Below are positions 34,910 through 45,347 of a stretch of 64,000 bases of DNA, one piece after another; the first letter of the stretch is position 1, and every line of letters begins with the position of its first letter. A program made the position numbers and the translations under genes. Under the pieces are notes generated by a model. It was not told where the DNA came from and made no database searches. It saw only the letters and a program-made list of their open reading frames with translations. The stretch is from Patulibacter sp. SYSU D01012 (GTDB taxonomy: Bacteria; Actinomycetota; Thermoleophilia; Solirubrobacterales; Solirubrobacteraceae), in the NCBI RefSeq assembly GCF_017916475.1, contig NZ_JAFMTB010000001.1, positions 310,001 through 374,000 on the forward strand, written 5' to 3'.

Positions 34910-36220
34910 GTGCGAACACCGAATAGCAGGGCTGCCCGCATCGCCGTCGTCGCCGCCATGAGCGCCGCCGCGATCGCCGTGACGGGCTGTGGCGGCGGGG
35001 GCGACGACGCGGACGCGTCGGCCGACGGCGGGGTCGTGAAGATCACGCTCTGGCACGGCCAGAACCAGACGGCGAAGACGACCATGGACGCGCTCGTGGC
35101 CGACTTCAACGCGAGCCACCCGAAGATCCAGGTCGACTCCCAGGTCGGCGCGCTGGCCGACAACCTGTACTCGAAGACGACCGCGGCGCTCGCCGGCGGC
35201 AAGTACCCCGACGTCGTCTACCAGTTCGGCCCGAACGTGCCGTCGCTGGCGCGCAGCCCGAAGTCGGTCGACCTGACCGACGCCGTCAAGGGGGCAGGCT
35301 GGGACTGGGACGACTTCTACCCGCCGGCCCGCGAGGCCGTCACGGTCGGGGGCGAGGTGCACGGCGTGCCCGCGGTGATCGACTCGCTCGCCGTCGTCTA
35401 CAACAAGAAGCTGTTCGAGCAGGCCGGGATCCCGGAGCCGAAGGCCGGCTGGACCTGGGACGACTACCGCACGATCGCGAAGCGGCTGACGGACAAGGGC
35501 GACGGCGTCTTCGGCACCGGCTGGCCCGGCGTCGGCGACGAGGACACGACCTGGCGCATCTGGCCGATGGTCTGGCAGGCCGGCGGCGACGTCGTCTCGC
35601 CCGACGGCAAGCAGGCCGGCTTCGGCGGCGCGCCCGCCCAGCGCGCGTTCGCCACGATCGGCGGGCTGGCGCAGGACGGCTCGGTCTACGTCGACAAGAC
35701 CGCCGGCAGCGAGCAGATGTACCGCGTGTTCATGAACGGGCGCATGGGCATGGTCCCGACCGGCCCGTGGCAGCTGCCCGAGATCCGCGAGAGCAAGGTC
35801 GACTACGGCGTGGCCCCGCTGCCCAGCTACGACGGCAAGCCGTCGACGATCTCGGGCCCCGACGCCTGGATGCTGTTCGACAACGGCGACGCCCGCACGA
35901 AGGCCGCCCAGGAGTTCGTGCGCTGGCTGACCCAGCCGCAGCAGGACGCCCGCTGGGACATCGACGCGGGCAGCCTGCCGCTGCGGCGGTCGACGGCCAC
36001 CGAGCCGCGCTGGACGGAGCACGCGAAGAGCGTCGAGGGCGTGTCCGTGTTCGTCGAGGCGCTGAACACCGCGCGGGCCCGGCCGCCCGTCACGCAGTAC
36101 CCGAAGATGTCGACCGCGATCGGCCGGCAGATCGCCGCCACGCTGCTGCGCAGCACCACGCCGGACAAGGCCGCGGCGGACGCGGTCAGCGGCGCCAACG
36201 ACGCCCTCGGGGAGGGCTAG
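34910..36220 (+). CDS. sugar ABC transporter substrate-binding lipoprotein
   Basis: A 436-residue CUT1 family solute-binding protein. The signal peptide ends in lipobox AVTGC, the Cys near residue 27, followed by a Gly/Asp linker. Family features are VKITLWHGQNQTAKTTMDAL, LAGGKYPDVVYQ, VHGVPAVIDSLAVVYNKKLFEQAGI, NGRMGMVPTGPWQLPEI and a late AQEFVRWLTQP. It would bind oligosaccharide released by GH114 and deliver it to the adjacent permeases. GTG 34910 follows an AAAGGAA site. Three transporter genes follow in tight order. Confidence 0.92.
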   Translation: MRTPNSRAARIAVVAAMSAAAIAVTGCGGGGDDADASADGGVVKITLWHGQNQTAKTTMDALVADFNASHPKIQVDSQVGALADNLYSKTTAALAGGKYPDVVYQFGPNVPSLARSPKSVDLTDAVKGAGWDWDDFYPPAREAVTVGGEVHGVPAVIDSLAVVYNKKLFEQAGIPEPKAGWTWDDYRTIAKRLTDKGDGVFGTGWPGVGDEDTTWRIWPMVWQAGGDVVSPDGKQAGFGGAPAQRAFATIGGLAQDGSVYVDKTAGSEQMYRVFMNGRMGMVPTGPWQLPEIRESKVDYGVAPLPSYDGKPSTISGPDAWMLFDNGDARTKAAQEFVRWLTQPQQDARWDIDAGSLPLRRSTATEPRWTEHAKSVEGVSVFVEALNTARARPPVTQYPKMSTAIGRQIAATLLRSTTPDKAAADAVSGANDALGEG

Positions 36221-36225
36221 CGCGG

Positions 36226-37209
36226 ATGAGCAGCACGTTCTTCGCCCAGGGATCGCGCGGGTCCCGACGCGCCGACGCCGAGGAGATCGCCGCCCCGAAG
36301 CGCAGCTTCGCGCAGCGGGTCTTCGGCGAGACGCCCACGGCCTGGCTCTACATCGCCCCGGCCGTGGTCATCATCATCGGGCTCGCGGTCGTCCCCGTGT
36401 TCTGGTCGCTGATCCTGTCGTTCCAGGACAAGGACCCGATCGCCGAGACGACCACCTGGGCGGGGCTGAGCAACTACCGCGAGCTGTTCGCGAACGACGA
36501 GTTCCGCGGCGCGGTCAACCACACGCTGCTCTACACCGTCCTGTTCGTCCCGCTCTCCATCGCGGGCGGGCTGGGCCTGGCGCTGCTGCTCAACCGGCGG
36601 ATCCGCTTCGTCGGCCTGTACCGGACGCTCGCGTTCGTCCCCATCGTCATCTCGGCGACGGTGCAGGGCGTCCTCTTCTCGTTCATCTTCGACGACCAGT
36701 TCGGCGTGGCCAACGCGCTGCTGGACCTCGTCGGGCTCGACCCGCAGCCGTTCTTCGCCGACGGCTCCCAGGCGCTCCTGCTGCTCGTGGTCGCGGGGCT
36801 GTGGGCCGGCACGAGCTGCGTCTCGTTCTGCGCCGTGATCTTCCTGGCCGCGCTGCAGGACATCCCGCGCGAGCTGACCGACGCGGCGTCGATCGACGGC
36901 GCCCGGCGCTGGGCGACGTTCCGGCACGTCACCCTGCCGGCGATCACGCCCGTCGCGACGTTCCTGCTGCTGTGGCAGGCCGTCCAGGGCATCCAGCTCT
37001 TCGACATCGTCTACGGCAGCACGCAGGCCGGCCCGGGCGAGTCGACCGTCGTGGTCGTCTACTACGTGTACCGCACGATCCGCGAGTCGGCCTACGGCAC
37101 GGGCGCCGCGGCGTCGTACCTGGTGGCCGGCGCGCTCGTGCTGCTCACCGCCGTGGCCTGGGGCGCCGGGCGCCTCCGGGCCCGCCGCGCGGCGGGGGTG
37201 GCGTCGTGA
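36226..37209 (+). CDS. sugar ABC transporter permease (MalF-type)
   Basis: A 327-residue inner-membrane permease of the CUT1 class. There are six helices after a 35-residue cytoplasmic start; TAWLYIAPAVVIIIGLAVV is the first. The ATPase-coupling EAA loop reads ELTDAASIDGARRWATFRHV, then TLPAITPVATFLLL. It starts 5 nt after the binding-protein stop and its own stop overlaps the next permease by 4 nt. Confidence 0.93.
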   Translation: MSSTFFAQGSRGSRRADAEEIAAPKRSFAQRVFGETPTAWLYIAPAVVIIIGLAVVPVFWSLILSFQDKDPIAETTTWAGLSNYRELFANDEFRGAVNHTLLYTVLFVPLSIAGGLGLALLLNRRIRFVGLYRTLAFVPIVISATVQGVLFSFIFDDQFGVANALLDLVGLDPQPFFADGSQALLLLVVAGLWAGTSCVSFCAVIFLAALQDIPRELTDAASIDGARRWATFRHVTLPAITPVATFLLLWQAVQGIQLFDIVYGSTQAGPGESTVVVVYYVYRTIRESAYGTGAAASYLVAGALVLLTAVAWGAGRLRARRAAGVAS

Positions 37210-38099
37210 GCGTCGCCGCCCCGCCCGTGCCCGCCGCGGCGGCGGACGAGACCGTGGGCGCGCCGTCCCCGGCCGCGCGCCGGCGTGGTCGCCGCTTCGA
37301 CCCGTGGCACCTGGTCCTCCTGCCGGTCACCGTCCTGCTGGCGCTGCCGCTGGCGTGGATGCTGCTCGCGTCGTTCATGAGCACGGAGCAGCTCAACAGG
37401 TTCCCGCCGACGATCATCCCCGGGTCGCTGCACCTGGACGGGTACCGCTACCTGTTCGAGAACGCCGAGATCGGCACGTGGTTCCTCAACTCGGTGATCG
37501 TCAGCCTCGTCTGCGTGGTGGCGAGCGTCGTGTTCTGCTCGATGGCGGGCTACGCGTTCGCCCGCATGCGCTTCCGCGGGTCGAAGATCGTGCTGGGGAT
37601 CATGCTCGCGACGCTGATCGTCCCGTTCCAGCTGACGCTGATCCCGACGTTCATCATCATGGAGCGCCTCGGGCTGATCGACACGCTCGGGGCCCTGATC
37701 GTCCCGTCGCTCGTGACGCCGTTCGGGGTCTTCCTGCTGCGCCAGTTCTTCCTGTCGCTGCCGCCCGAGCTCGAGGAGGCCGCGTACATCGACGGCTGCT
37801 CGCGCTGGAAGATCCTGTGGACGATCGTGCTGCCGTTGGCGCGGCCGGCGCTCGCCACGGTCGCGGTCCTGACGTTCCTCCTCACCTGGAACGACGTCTC
37901 GTGGCCCGCGATCGCGATCTCGAGCGACTCCCACAACACGCTTCCGCTCGGCATCGCCAGCTTCAAGAGCCGGGCGCAGACCAACCAATCGGCGATCATG
38001 GCCGCGAACGTCCTGGCGACGCTCCCGGTGCTGATCGCCTTCATCGCGGCCCAGAAGACGTTCGTGCGCTCCCTCGCGTCGAGCGCCGTCAAGGGCTGA
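37206..38099 (+). CDS. sugar ABC transporter permease (MalG-type)
   Basis: A 297-residue CUT1 permease with six helices. Characteristic stretches are ASFMSTEQLNRFPPTIIP, NSVIVSLVCVVASVVFCSMA, GYAFARMRFRGSK and the EAA loop ELEEAAYIDGCSRWKILWTI, then VLPLARPALATVAVLTFLL. GTG 37206 overlaps the stop of the MalF-type partner (GTGA), so the two subunits are translationally coupled. The ATPase follows 12 nt later. Confidence 0.93.
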   Translation: MSVAAPPVPAAAADETVGAPSPAARRRGRRFDPWHLVLLPVTVLLALPLAWMLLASFMSTEQLNRFPPTIIPGSLHLDGYRYLFENAEIGTWFLNSVIVSLVCVVASVVFCSMAGYAFARMRFRGSKIVLGIMLATLIVPFQLTLIPTFIIMERLGLIDTLGALIVPSLVTPFGVFLLRQFFLSLPPELEEAAYIDGCSRWKILWTIVLPLARPALATVAVLTFLLTWNDVSWPAIAISSDSHNTLPLGIASFKSRAQTNQSAIMAANVLATLPVLIAFIAAQKTFVRSLASSAVKG

Positions 38100-38111
38100 G
38101 AAAGGGCGAGC

Positions 38112-39302
<1,191 letters not shown>

Positions 39303-39394
39303 GCGGCGCCCGGCGGCCCGCGCGCCGCGGCCGACGTCGTCGTCCCGCGCGGGCGGCGACGCATCGTCGCGCCGTGTGCGGTGTTCTTCTCCGC

Positions 39395-40435
39395 ATGCGT
39401 GCCATCCGTCCCTCGTCCTCCCCTGCTCGCGCCGCCGTCCTGGGGGCCGTCGCAGCCTGCCTGACCGCGGCGACCCCGGCGGTCGCCGCCCCGGCGCCGG
39501 CCTCCGGGCGTCTCGTGCTCGATCCGTCGCCCGTCGTCGGCGACGTGGCCGCCCAGGGCGGCACGGTCGCGTGGACGTCCGGCGACGCCGCGGCCGGGGG
39601 CAGCGGGAGCGCCTACCGGCTGCTCGTCCGCGACCCCGGCGCGTCCGCGGTGCGCCGCGTCGACGTGCGCCTGCCCGCGGGCACGAACGCGGTGAGCGTC
39701 GGCACCGACCGCCGTGGCCGTCCCGTGGCGCTCCTCGGCACCCCCGCGCGCACGTGGTCCGTGCCCCTCGCCGCCGACGCCCGGCCGGTCGTCCGCCCGG
39801 TCGCGGGCTCGGCCCGGTGGCGCGCCTCCGCGCTGTTCCGCGGGCGCCTGGCGTACGCCCGCGAGCGCGGCGGCCGGACCCAGGTGCTGGTCGCCCCGCG
39901 CCCCGGCGCTGCCGGCCGCATCGCGTTCGCGGTCCCGCGCCGGTACGCGGTGGCCGAGCTGGCGCTCGCCGCCGACGGCACCGTCTTCGTGCACGGCCGG
40001 CGGCGCACGCGCGTCGGCGCCCTCGACGTGCTGTGGCGGGCGCGGGTCGGGAGCGCGGCCCGCGAGGTGCTGCGGCAGAGCAGCGGCGGCGCGTCGGACA
40101 ACGGCATGGGCCGGCCGACCGTGATCGCCGGTGGCGCCCGCGTCACCGTCTCGCGCTGGGCGCTCGGCGGCGGGCACCCGCGAGACCTGACGACGTTCTC
40201 CGTCCGCACGGGTCGCGTGCTCGCGACGGCGCCGATCGCCCAGGACCCGGGGGCGGACGCCGTCGAGCAGCTCGGCCTGGACCACGGCGAGAGCGTCGTC
40301 CGCACCGTCGTCTCGTCGGGCTGCTCGGTGATCGGCGGGCCCGACGCGTCGCGGCCGCCGTGCCTGGGCGTCACGCTGCTGACGCCCGCCGCCCGGGCGC
40401 CCGCCCGCGCGGCGCAGGGGTCGCCGGCGCGCTGA
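39395..40435 (+). CDS. secreted hypothetical protein, possible beta-propeller
   Basis: A 346-residue exported protein. The signal peptide (VLGAVAACLTAATPAVAAP) is followed by repeated strand-loop stretches of the kind GGTVAWTSGDA, GRPVALLGTP and LADGTVFVHGRR-like elements, each about 40 residues apart, which suggests a beta-propeller. Two cysteines appear late (SGCSVIG, PPCLGV). No catalytic motif is seen. An in-frame GTG 21 nt upstream is possible, but ATG 39395 gives the cleaner signal peptide. It converges with the catalase gene. Confidence 0.68.
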   Translation: MRAIRPSSSPARAAVLGAVAACLTAATPAVAAPAPASGRLVLDPSPVVGDVAAQGGTVAWTSGDAAAGGSGSAYRLLVRDPGASAVRRVDVRLPAGTNAVSVGTDRRGRPVALLGTPARTWSVPLAADARPVVRPVAGSARWRASALFRGRLAYARERGGRTQVLVAPRPGAAGRIAFAVPRRYAVAELALAADGTVFVHGRRRTRVGALDVLWRARVGSAAREVLRQSSGGASDNGMGRPTVIAGGARVTVSRWALGGGHPRDLTTFSVRTGRVLATAPIAQDPGADAVEQLGLDHGESVVRTVVSSGCSVIGGPDASRPPCLGVTLLTPAARAPARAAQGSPAR

Positions 40436-40513
40436 CGCCGCGCGGCGCCGCGCCCGGGCGCCGGCCAGGCTGGCCCGCGTCCGGGGCGACGTGCCGCCGG
40501 CCCCGGAACGCGA

Positions 40514-40538
40514 ACGGCCGGCGCGTCGCGCCGGCCGT
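40514..40538. terminator. bidirectional terminator between secreted protein and catalase
   Basis: Perfect inverted repeat, ACGGCCGGCGCG and its complement flanking a single T, between two converging genes. The real loop will be 3-5 nt. Confidence 0.8.
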
Positions 40539-40604
40539 GACCGTCGGGGCGCCCGAGCGCCCGGGGTGCGGCGGCGCGGCCCGGGCCGCGCCGCCTGCCG
40601 GGAC

Positions 40605-42287
40605 TCAGTCCGCGGCGACCGCCGTGTCGACGAGGTTCACGCGCTCGTTCGGCACGCAGTGCGTCATCTGGTGACCCTCGACGTCGCGCGGGCCGTTGTT
40701 GCCCAGGTTGTCCAGGCGCGCCTGCTCCTTCGGCCCCCAGCCCTGCGAGGCCAGCGGCTTCAGGTGCTTCACGTCGTCGACGCCCAGGCCGAGGCCCTCG
40801 CCCACGCGGTGGCCCAGCTCGTCGTCGCAGAGGAACAGGTGCCAGAGCATGCGCTCCTGGATCGGGCGGTCGCAGGCCGACAGGTTGCCGATCCAGTTGG
40901 CGACGAGCTCGTCCTTCTCCCACTGCTCGGACAGCTGGTAGCGCTCGCCGGCCTGGGTGTAGTCGTCCGTGCGCGCGATCCGCTTGCGCGTGAGGCGGCC
41001 GCGGATCTCGGGGCCCTGCTCGTCGTGCGTGGGGTACTCGGCCTCGCGCAGGCCGCCGGTGATGGACGGCTCGTAGTTCACGGACGGGTTCTCGCCGCCG
41101 CCGTCCACGTAGTACGCCATCTGGCCGTCGCGCTGGTTCGTGCGCACGCCGCCCTTGACGCCCTTGGGCTGGTTGACCGGCAGCTGCAGGTAGTTCGGGC
41201 CGACGCGGTAGCGCTGCGTGTCCGAGTACGAGAACGTGCGGCCGACGAGCATCTTGTCGTCCGAGAAGTCCAGGCCGTCGACGAGGACGCCGGTGCCGAA
41301 CGCGATCTGCTCGCTCTCGGCGAAGAAGTTCTCGGGCTTGCGGTTGAGGACCATGCGGCCGACGGGCAGGACCGGGAACAGCTCCTCGGGCCACACCTTG
41401 GTGTCGTCGAGCGGGTCGAAGTCCAGCTCGGGGTGCTCGTGGTCGTCCATCATCTGGACGCGCAGCTCCCACGCCGGGAAGTCGCCGCGGTCGATCGCGT
41501 CGTACAGGTCCTTCGTGTGGACGCCGAGCTCGCGGCTCTGCGCCACGGCGCCGTCCGCCTCGGTCCAGGACTTCACGCCCTGCTCCGGGATCCAGTGGTA
41601 CTTGATGAGCTTCGTCTCGCCCTGCGCGTTCACCCACTTGTAGGTGTTGACGCCGAAGCCCTGCTGGTGGCGGTAGCTCGCCGGCAGGCCGCGGGGGCTG
41701 AGGACCAGGTTGAACATGTGCAGCGACTCCGGCGTCTGGGACGCGAAGTCGAACACGCGGTTCGGCAGCTGGCGCTCGAACGTGACCGGGTCCGGCTTCT
41801 GCGAGTGGATGAAGTCCGGGAACTTGATCGCGTCGCGGATGAAGAAGACGCCCAGGTTGTTGCCGACGAGGTCCCAGTTGCCGTCCTCGGTGTAGAACTT
41901 CACCGCGAAGCCGCGCGGGTCGCGCGCCGCCTCGGACGAGTCGCGGCCGCCGGCGACGGTGGAGAAGCGCACCGCCACCTCGCACCGGCCGCCCTTCTGC
42001 AGGACCTTGGCGCGGGTGTACTTCTCGATCGGCTCGTCGCCGACCGTGCCGTAGGCCTCGAACTCGCCGAACGCGGTCGCGCCGCGGGCGTGCACCACGC
42101 GCTCGGGGATGCGCTCGCGGTCGAAGTGGCTGATCTTCTCGAGGAACTGGTAGTTCTCGAGCGTCGCCGGGCCACGCTCGCCGACGGTGCGCTGGTTCTG
42201 GTTGTCGTAGATCGGGTGACCCTGACGGTTGGTCAGGACCTCGCGGTCGTCGCCCTCGGCGGGCGGCTGGCTGGCGACGTCGGACAT
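40605..42287 (-). CDS. katA: monofunctional heme catalase
   Basis: Converts hydrogen peroxide to water and oxygen; 560 residues, a small-subunit catalase with a somewhat extended C-terminus. The distal His is His66 in [10 protein letters not shown], the conserved Asn pair is Asn143-Asn144 in [10 protein letters not shown], and the proximal heme Tyr is in [17 protein letters not shown]-region and C-terminal helices are present. AGGAG lies 7 nt before the ATG. The promoter (TAAGGT, 42357-42362) overlaps one arm of a perfect 6-bp-arm palindrome, suggesting repression by a peroxide- or metal-responsive regulator that is not encoded nearby. Confidence 0.96.
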   Translation of the reverse strand: MSDVASQPPAEGDDREVLTNRQGHPIYDNQNQRTVGERGPATLENYQFLEKISHFDRERIPERVVHARGATAFGEFEAYGTVGDEPIEKYTRAKVLQKGGRCEVAVRFSTVAGGRDSSEAARDPRGFAVKFYTEDGNWDLVGNNLGVFFIRDAIKFPDFIHSQKPDPVTFERQLPNRVFDFASQTPESLHMFNLVLSPRGLPASYRHQQGFGVNTYKWVNAQGETKLIKYHWIPEQGVKSWTEADGAVAQSRELGVHTKDLYDAIDRGDFPAWELRVQMMDDHEHPELDFDPLDDTKVWPEELFPVLPVGRMVLNRKPENFFAESEQIAFGTGVLVDGLDFSDDKMLVGRTFSYSDTQRYRVGPNYLQLPVNQPKGVKGGVRTNQRDGQMAYYVDGGGENPSVNYEPSITGGLREAEYPTHDEQGPEIRGRLTRKRIARTDDYTQAGERYQLSEQWEKDELVANWIGNLSACDRPIQERMLWHLFLCDDELGHRVGEGLGLGVDDVKHLKPLASQGWGPKEQARLDNLGNNGPRDVEGHQMTHCVPNERVNLVDTAVAAD

Positions 42288-42356
42288 CTCTCGCTCCTGG
42301 GGTCGGTCGGCGTTGCGGCCCCGGACGGGGCCGTGGCGGCGCCCCGTTGTAGGGGC

Positions 42357-42383
42357 ACCTTATTGCTACATCCTTGCAGCAAT
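42357..42383 (-). promoter_or_regulatory. catalase promoter with palindromic operator
   Basis: ATTGCT at 42362-42367 and AGCAAT at 42378-42383 form an inverted repeat with a 10-nt spacer. The reverse-strand TAAGGT (-10) at 42357-42362 abuts it, so a bound repressor would cover the -10 to -35 spacer. The site is AT-rich in a very GC-rich setting. About 70 nt of leader separates it from the start codon. Confidence 0.65.
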
Positions 42384-42430
42384 CGGCTCGCGCGGGGGTC
42401 GATCTGGTGAACGGCCCCGCGGGCGGCGGA

Positions 42431-42613
42431 TCAGCCGCCGCCGACGCCGCGCACGACCGTGCCCGTGCCGGCGCACTCCGGGCACGCGCCGCCGTCGACG
42501 CGGCCGCTGCCGGCGCAGCGCGGGCAGACGTCCTCGCCGGTGCCGGGCGTGCCGGGCGGCGCCTCGTCGCCGGGGGCGGCGCCGGTCGGATCGGTCGGGT
42601 CCGTGGGGCTCAT
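42431..42613 (-). CDS. small DnaJ-type CXXCXG zinc-finger protein
   Basis: A 60-residue protein. The first half is Pro/Thr/Gly-rich (SPTDPTDPTGAAPGDEAPP) and the second has two DnaJ-like zinc knuckle halves, CPRCAGSGRV and CPECAGTGTV, enough for one zinc ion. It has no J-domain. Role unknown. ATG 42613 is preceded by a TATGCG box with 6 nt between. Divergent from the LtrA-like gene. Confidence 0.68.
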   Translation of the reverse strand: MSPTDPTDPTGAAPGDEAPPGTPGTGEDVCPRCAGSGRVDGGACPECAGTGTVVRGVGGG

Positions 42614-42753
42614 GGACGGCGCATACCCGAGGGCGGCGCGGCGCACACGCGGCCGCGCGGGACCGGGCCGGCCGCCGCAGAGCGCGATCGGTGGCGTCCC
42701 TTCCGGTGTCGCCGCCGGGACGACGCGGGGTCCGGCCCGCATACTTCGGGCCC

Positions 42754-43947
42754 ATGGCCTCCACGCTCCGCCGCGCCGGCGACCGCGCGCAACGGGTCTC
42801 GACGCTCGAGCTCTTCTTCGACCTCGTCTTCGTCTTCGCGATCACCCAGACCTCGCACCTGCTGCTCGAGCACCTGACGTGGACGGGCGCCGCGCAGACG
42901 GCGCTCGTGCTGCTCGTGGTCTGGTGGTCGTGGAACTTCTCGACCTGGGCGATGAACGAGCTGGACCCCGAGCTGCCGCCGGTGCGGGTCCTGCTGCTGG
43001 TCCTCATGCTGCTGGGGCTGCTGATGGCGGTGGCGATCCCCGAGGCGTGGGGCGACCGGGCCCTGCTGTTCGCCGGCACCTACGTCGCGGTGCAGCTGCT
43101 GCGGCACGGGTTCATGACGTTCGTCGCGGCCGGCCCCGGCACGGTCGAGCGCGAGCGCGCGGGCCGCATCCTGGCCTGGTTCGCGGCCGCCGGCGTGCTG
43201 TGGGTCGCCGGGGCCCTGGCCGAGGGCAGCGCCCGCACGGTCCTGTGGTGCGTCGCCCTCGTCGTCGACCTGGGCGGTCCGCTGGCGCTCTACTGGCTGC
43301 CCGGCCGCGGGCGCTCCCCCGCCGCGGCGTGGGACGTCGGCGCCGCGCACTTCGCCGAGCGCTTCCAGCTGTTCGTGATCATCGCGCTGGGCGAGACGAT
43401 CGTCCTGACGGGCGCGACGGCGGCCGAGCACGCGCTCGACCTCGCCGCGGTGACCGCCGTCGTCGTGGCGTTCGCGAGCACGGCGGCGCTCTGGTGGCTG
43501 TACTTCAGCTCGATCGCGGTGCTGACGGAGTCCCGCCTGCACGGGTCCGGCGACGACCGCACGACCGTGGCGCGGGACATCTTCACCTACCTGCACGCCG
43601 TGCTCGTGGCGGGCATCGTCGTCAGCGCGGTCGGCGACGAGGTGGTCCTGGCGCACCCGACCGAGGCCCTCGAGACGCCGGCGCTCGTCGCCACCGTCGC
43701 GGGCCCGATCCTCTACCTGCTGGCGCAGGACCTGATCCGCCTGCGCAACACCGGGACGCTCAGCCCGTCGCGGACGACCGCCATCGGCGCGTGCCTGGTG
43801 GTCGGCCTGCTCGGCACGGCGCTGCCCGCGCTCGCGGTCGGCGCGCTGCTCGTGGCGGTGCTCGTGGCGGTCGCGGGCTACGACGGCTGGCGGCGACGCC
43901 ACCGGATGGGGCCGACGATGCGCGCGGCGCTCGCCCGCGAGGACTGA
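42754..43947 (+). CDS. low-temperature-requirement A (LtrA) family membrane protein
   Basis: A 397-residue protein with about eleven hydrophobic helices. LtrA hallmarks are STLELFFDLVFVFAITQTSH at the N-terminus, VVWWSWNFSTWAMNELDP and, in the second half, AHFAERFQLFVIIALGETIV. The protein was first linked to growth of Listeria at low temperature; biochemical role unknown. TACTTC lies about 6 nt before the ATG, a weak leaderless box. The Arg-rich end (WRRRHRMGPTMRAAL) is cytoplasmic. Confidence 0.9.
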   Translation: MASTLRRAGDRAQRVSTLELFFDLVFVFAITQTSHLLLEHLTWTGAAQTALVLLVVWWSWNFSTWAMNELDPELPPVRVLLLVLMLLGLLMAVAIPEAWGDRALLFAGTYVAVQLLRHGFMTFVAAGPGTVERERAGRILAWFAAAGVLWVAGALAEGSARTVLWCVALVVDLGGPLALYWLPGRGRSPAAAWDVGAAHFAERFQLFVIIALGETIVLTGATAAEHALDLAAVTAVVVAFASTAALWWLYFSSIAVLTESRLHGSGDDRTTVARDIFTYLHAVLVAGIVVSAVGDEVVLAHPTEALETPALVATVAGPILYLLAQDLIRLRNTGTLSPSRTTAIGACLVVGLLGTALPALAVGALLVAVLVAVAGYDGWRRRHRMGPTMRAALARED

Positions 43948-44084
43948 CGCGCCCCTACGACGCGCCGCACCCGGCGTCGACGGGCAGGTCCTCGCGAGGC
44001 ATCCGGCCGACCGCGGGGGGGGGCCGCGCCGACGCGCCGCCCTTCGGGTTGGCCAGCCAGCCAGTCGGCGCTACGCTGCCGCCC

Positions 44085-44564
44085 ATGAGCCGCCGGGACC
44101 AGATCCGCATGAGCGACGACGAGGTCCTGGCCTTCCTGGACGAGGAGCGGACCGTGATCTGCGCGTCGCAGGGGCCCCGCGGCTGGCCGCACCTGATGCC
44201 GCTGTGGTTCGTCGTCCGCGACGGGCGCGTCTGGGCCTGGACGTTCGCGAAGTCGCAGAAGACGAAGAACCTGGAGCGCGACCCGCGCGCGACGCTGCAG
44301 GTCGAGGCGGGCGAGACGTACGACCAGCTGCGCGGCGTGATGCTCGAGTGCGAGGCGGTCATCCACCGCGACCTGGAGACGGTCGCGGGCGTGGGGACGG
44401 ACGTGCTGCGGCGCTACACCCCGGGCCTGGCCGACGGCGCCCCGCTCCCGGAGGGTGCGCAGGGGATGGTCGAGGCGCAGGCGGCCAAGCGCGTGGCGTT
44501 CGAGTTCGTCGAGGTCCGCCGCGCGACCTGGGACCACCGGAAGCTCGCCGCCGGCGTGTACTGA
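44085..44564 (+). CDS. PNPOx-like flavin/F420-binding family protein
   Basis: A 159-residue split-barrel protein of the pyridoxamine-phosphate-oxidase-like superfamily (TIGR/F420-type). Typical features are MSDDEVLAFLDEERTVICAS, then GWPHLMPLWFVVRDGRVWAW, FAKSQKTKNLERDPRATLQV and ECEAVIHRD. The actinobacterial members use FMN or F420; cofactor not determinable here. TACGCT at 44072-44077 is 7 nt before the ATG, a good leaderless promoter. Converges with the enoyl-CoA hydratase gene. Confidence 0.85.
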   Translation: MSRRDQIRMSDDEVLAFLDEERTVICASQGPRGWPHLMPLWFVVRDGRVWAWTFAKSQKTKNLERDPRATLQVEAGETYDQLRGVMLECEAVIHRDLETVAGVGTDVLRRYTPGLADGAPLPEGAQGMVEAQAAKRVAFEFVEVRRATWDHRKLAAGVY

Positions 44565-44579
44565 GGGCGGCGCGCGGCG

Positions 44580-45347
44580 TCAGAGGTCCGAGAAGTCGCC
44601 GTGCCGCCCGCGGCCCGACGCGAAGCGCGTCGCCCCCTCGGCCGCCGTGTCGAGGACCTCCACGCCCCGCGCGAACTCCCGGCGCAGCGCCGCGTCCTCG
44701 TCCAGACCCTCGCCCTCCAGCGCCGACAGGCGGTCGGCGCGCAGCGTCGCCTGGGGGAAGCGGGCCAGCTCGTGGCCCAGCGCGACCGCGGCGTCGAGCG
44801 CGCCGCCCTCGGGGACCACCCGGTTCGCCAGGCCGATCCGGTGCGCCTCGTCCGCGGCGACGGGGCGGCCCGTGAGGATCAGGTCGAGCGCGTGGCTGCG
44901 GCCGACGATCCGCGGCAGGCGAACCGTCCCGCCGTCGATGAGAGGGACGCCCCAGCGGCGGCAGAAGACGCCGAAGACGGCCGTCTCCTCGACCACGCGC
45001 AGGTCGCACCAGCAGGCGAGCTCCAGGCCGCCGGCGACGGCGTGGCCGCTCACGGCGGCGATGACCGGCTTGCCCAGGTGCATGCGGCTCGGCCCCATCG
45101 GGCCGTCGCCGGTCGGCTCGGTGCGGTTGCCGCGGCCCTCGGCGAACGCCTTCAGGTCGGCGCCCGCGCAGAAGTGGCCGCCGGTCCCGTACAGGACGGC
45201 GACCGCCGCGTCGGGGTCGGCGTCGAACGCGCGGAACGCGTCGGCCAGCCGCTCGGCGGTCGGGCGGTCGACCGCGTTGCGGACGTCGGGCCGGTCGATC
45301 CCGATCGTCCAGACCGGGCCGTCGCGGTCGACGCGGACGGTGCTCAT
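44580..45347 (-). CDS. enoyl-CoA hydratase/isomerase family protein (crotonase)
   Basis: A 255-residue crotonase. The oxyanion-hole loops are HFCAGADLKAF and GHAVAGGLELACWCDLRV; the catalytic-Glu segment is FCRRWGVPLIDGGTVRLPRIVG, where the second catalytic Glu of classical hydratases is not obvious (Asp instead), so isomerase or another CoA chemistry is possible. Its ATG overlaps the stop of the acyl-CoA ligase gene by 4 nt (ATGA), so both work on the same acyl group. Confidence 0.9.
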   Translation of the reverse strand: MSTVRVDRDGPVWTIGIDRPDVRNAVDRPTAERLADAFRAFDADPDAAVAVLYGTGGHFCAGADLKAFAEGRGNRTEPTGDGPMGPSRMHLGKPVIAAVSGHAVAGGLELACWCDLRVVEETAVFGVFCRRWGVPLIDGGTVRLPRIVGRSHALDLILTGRPVAADEAHRIGLANRVVPEGGALDAAVALGHELARFPQATLRADRLSALEGEGLDEDAALRREFARGVEVLDTAAEGATRFASGRGRHGDFSDL

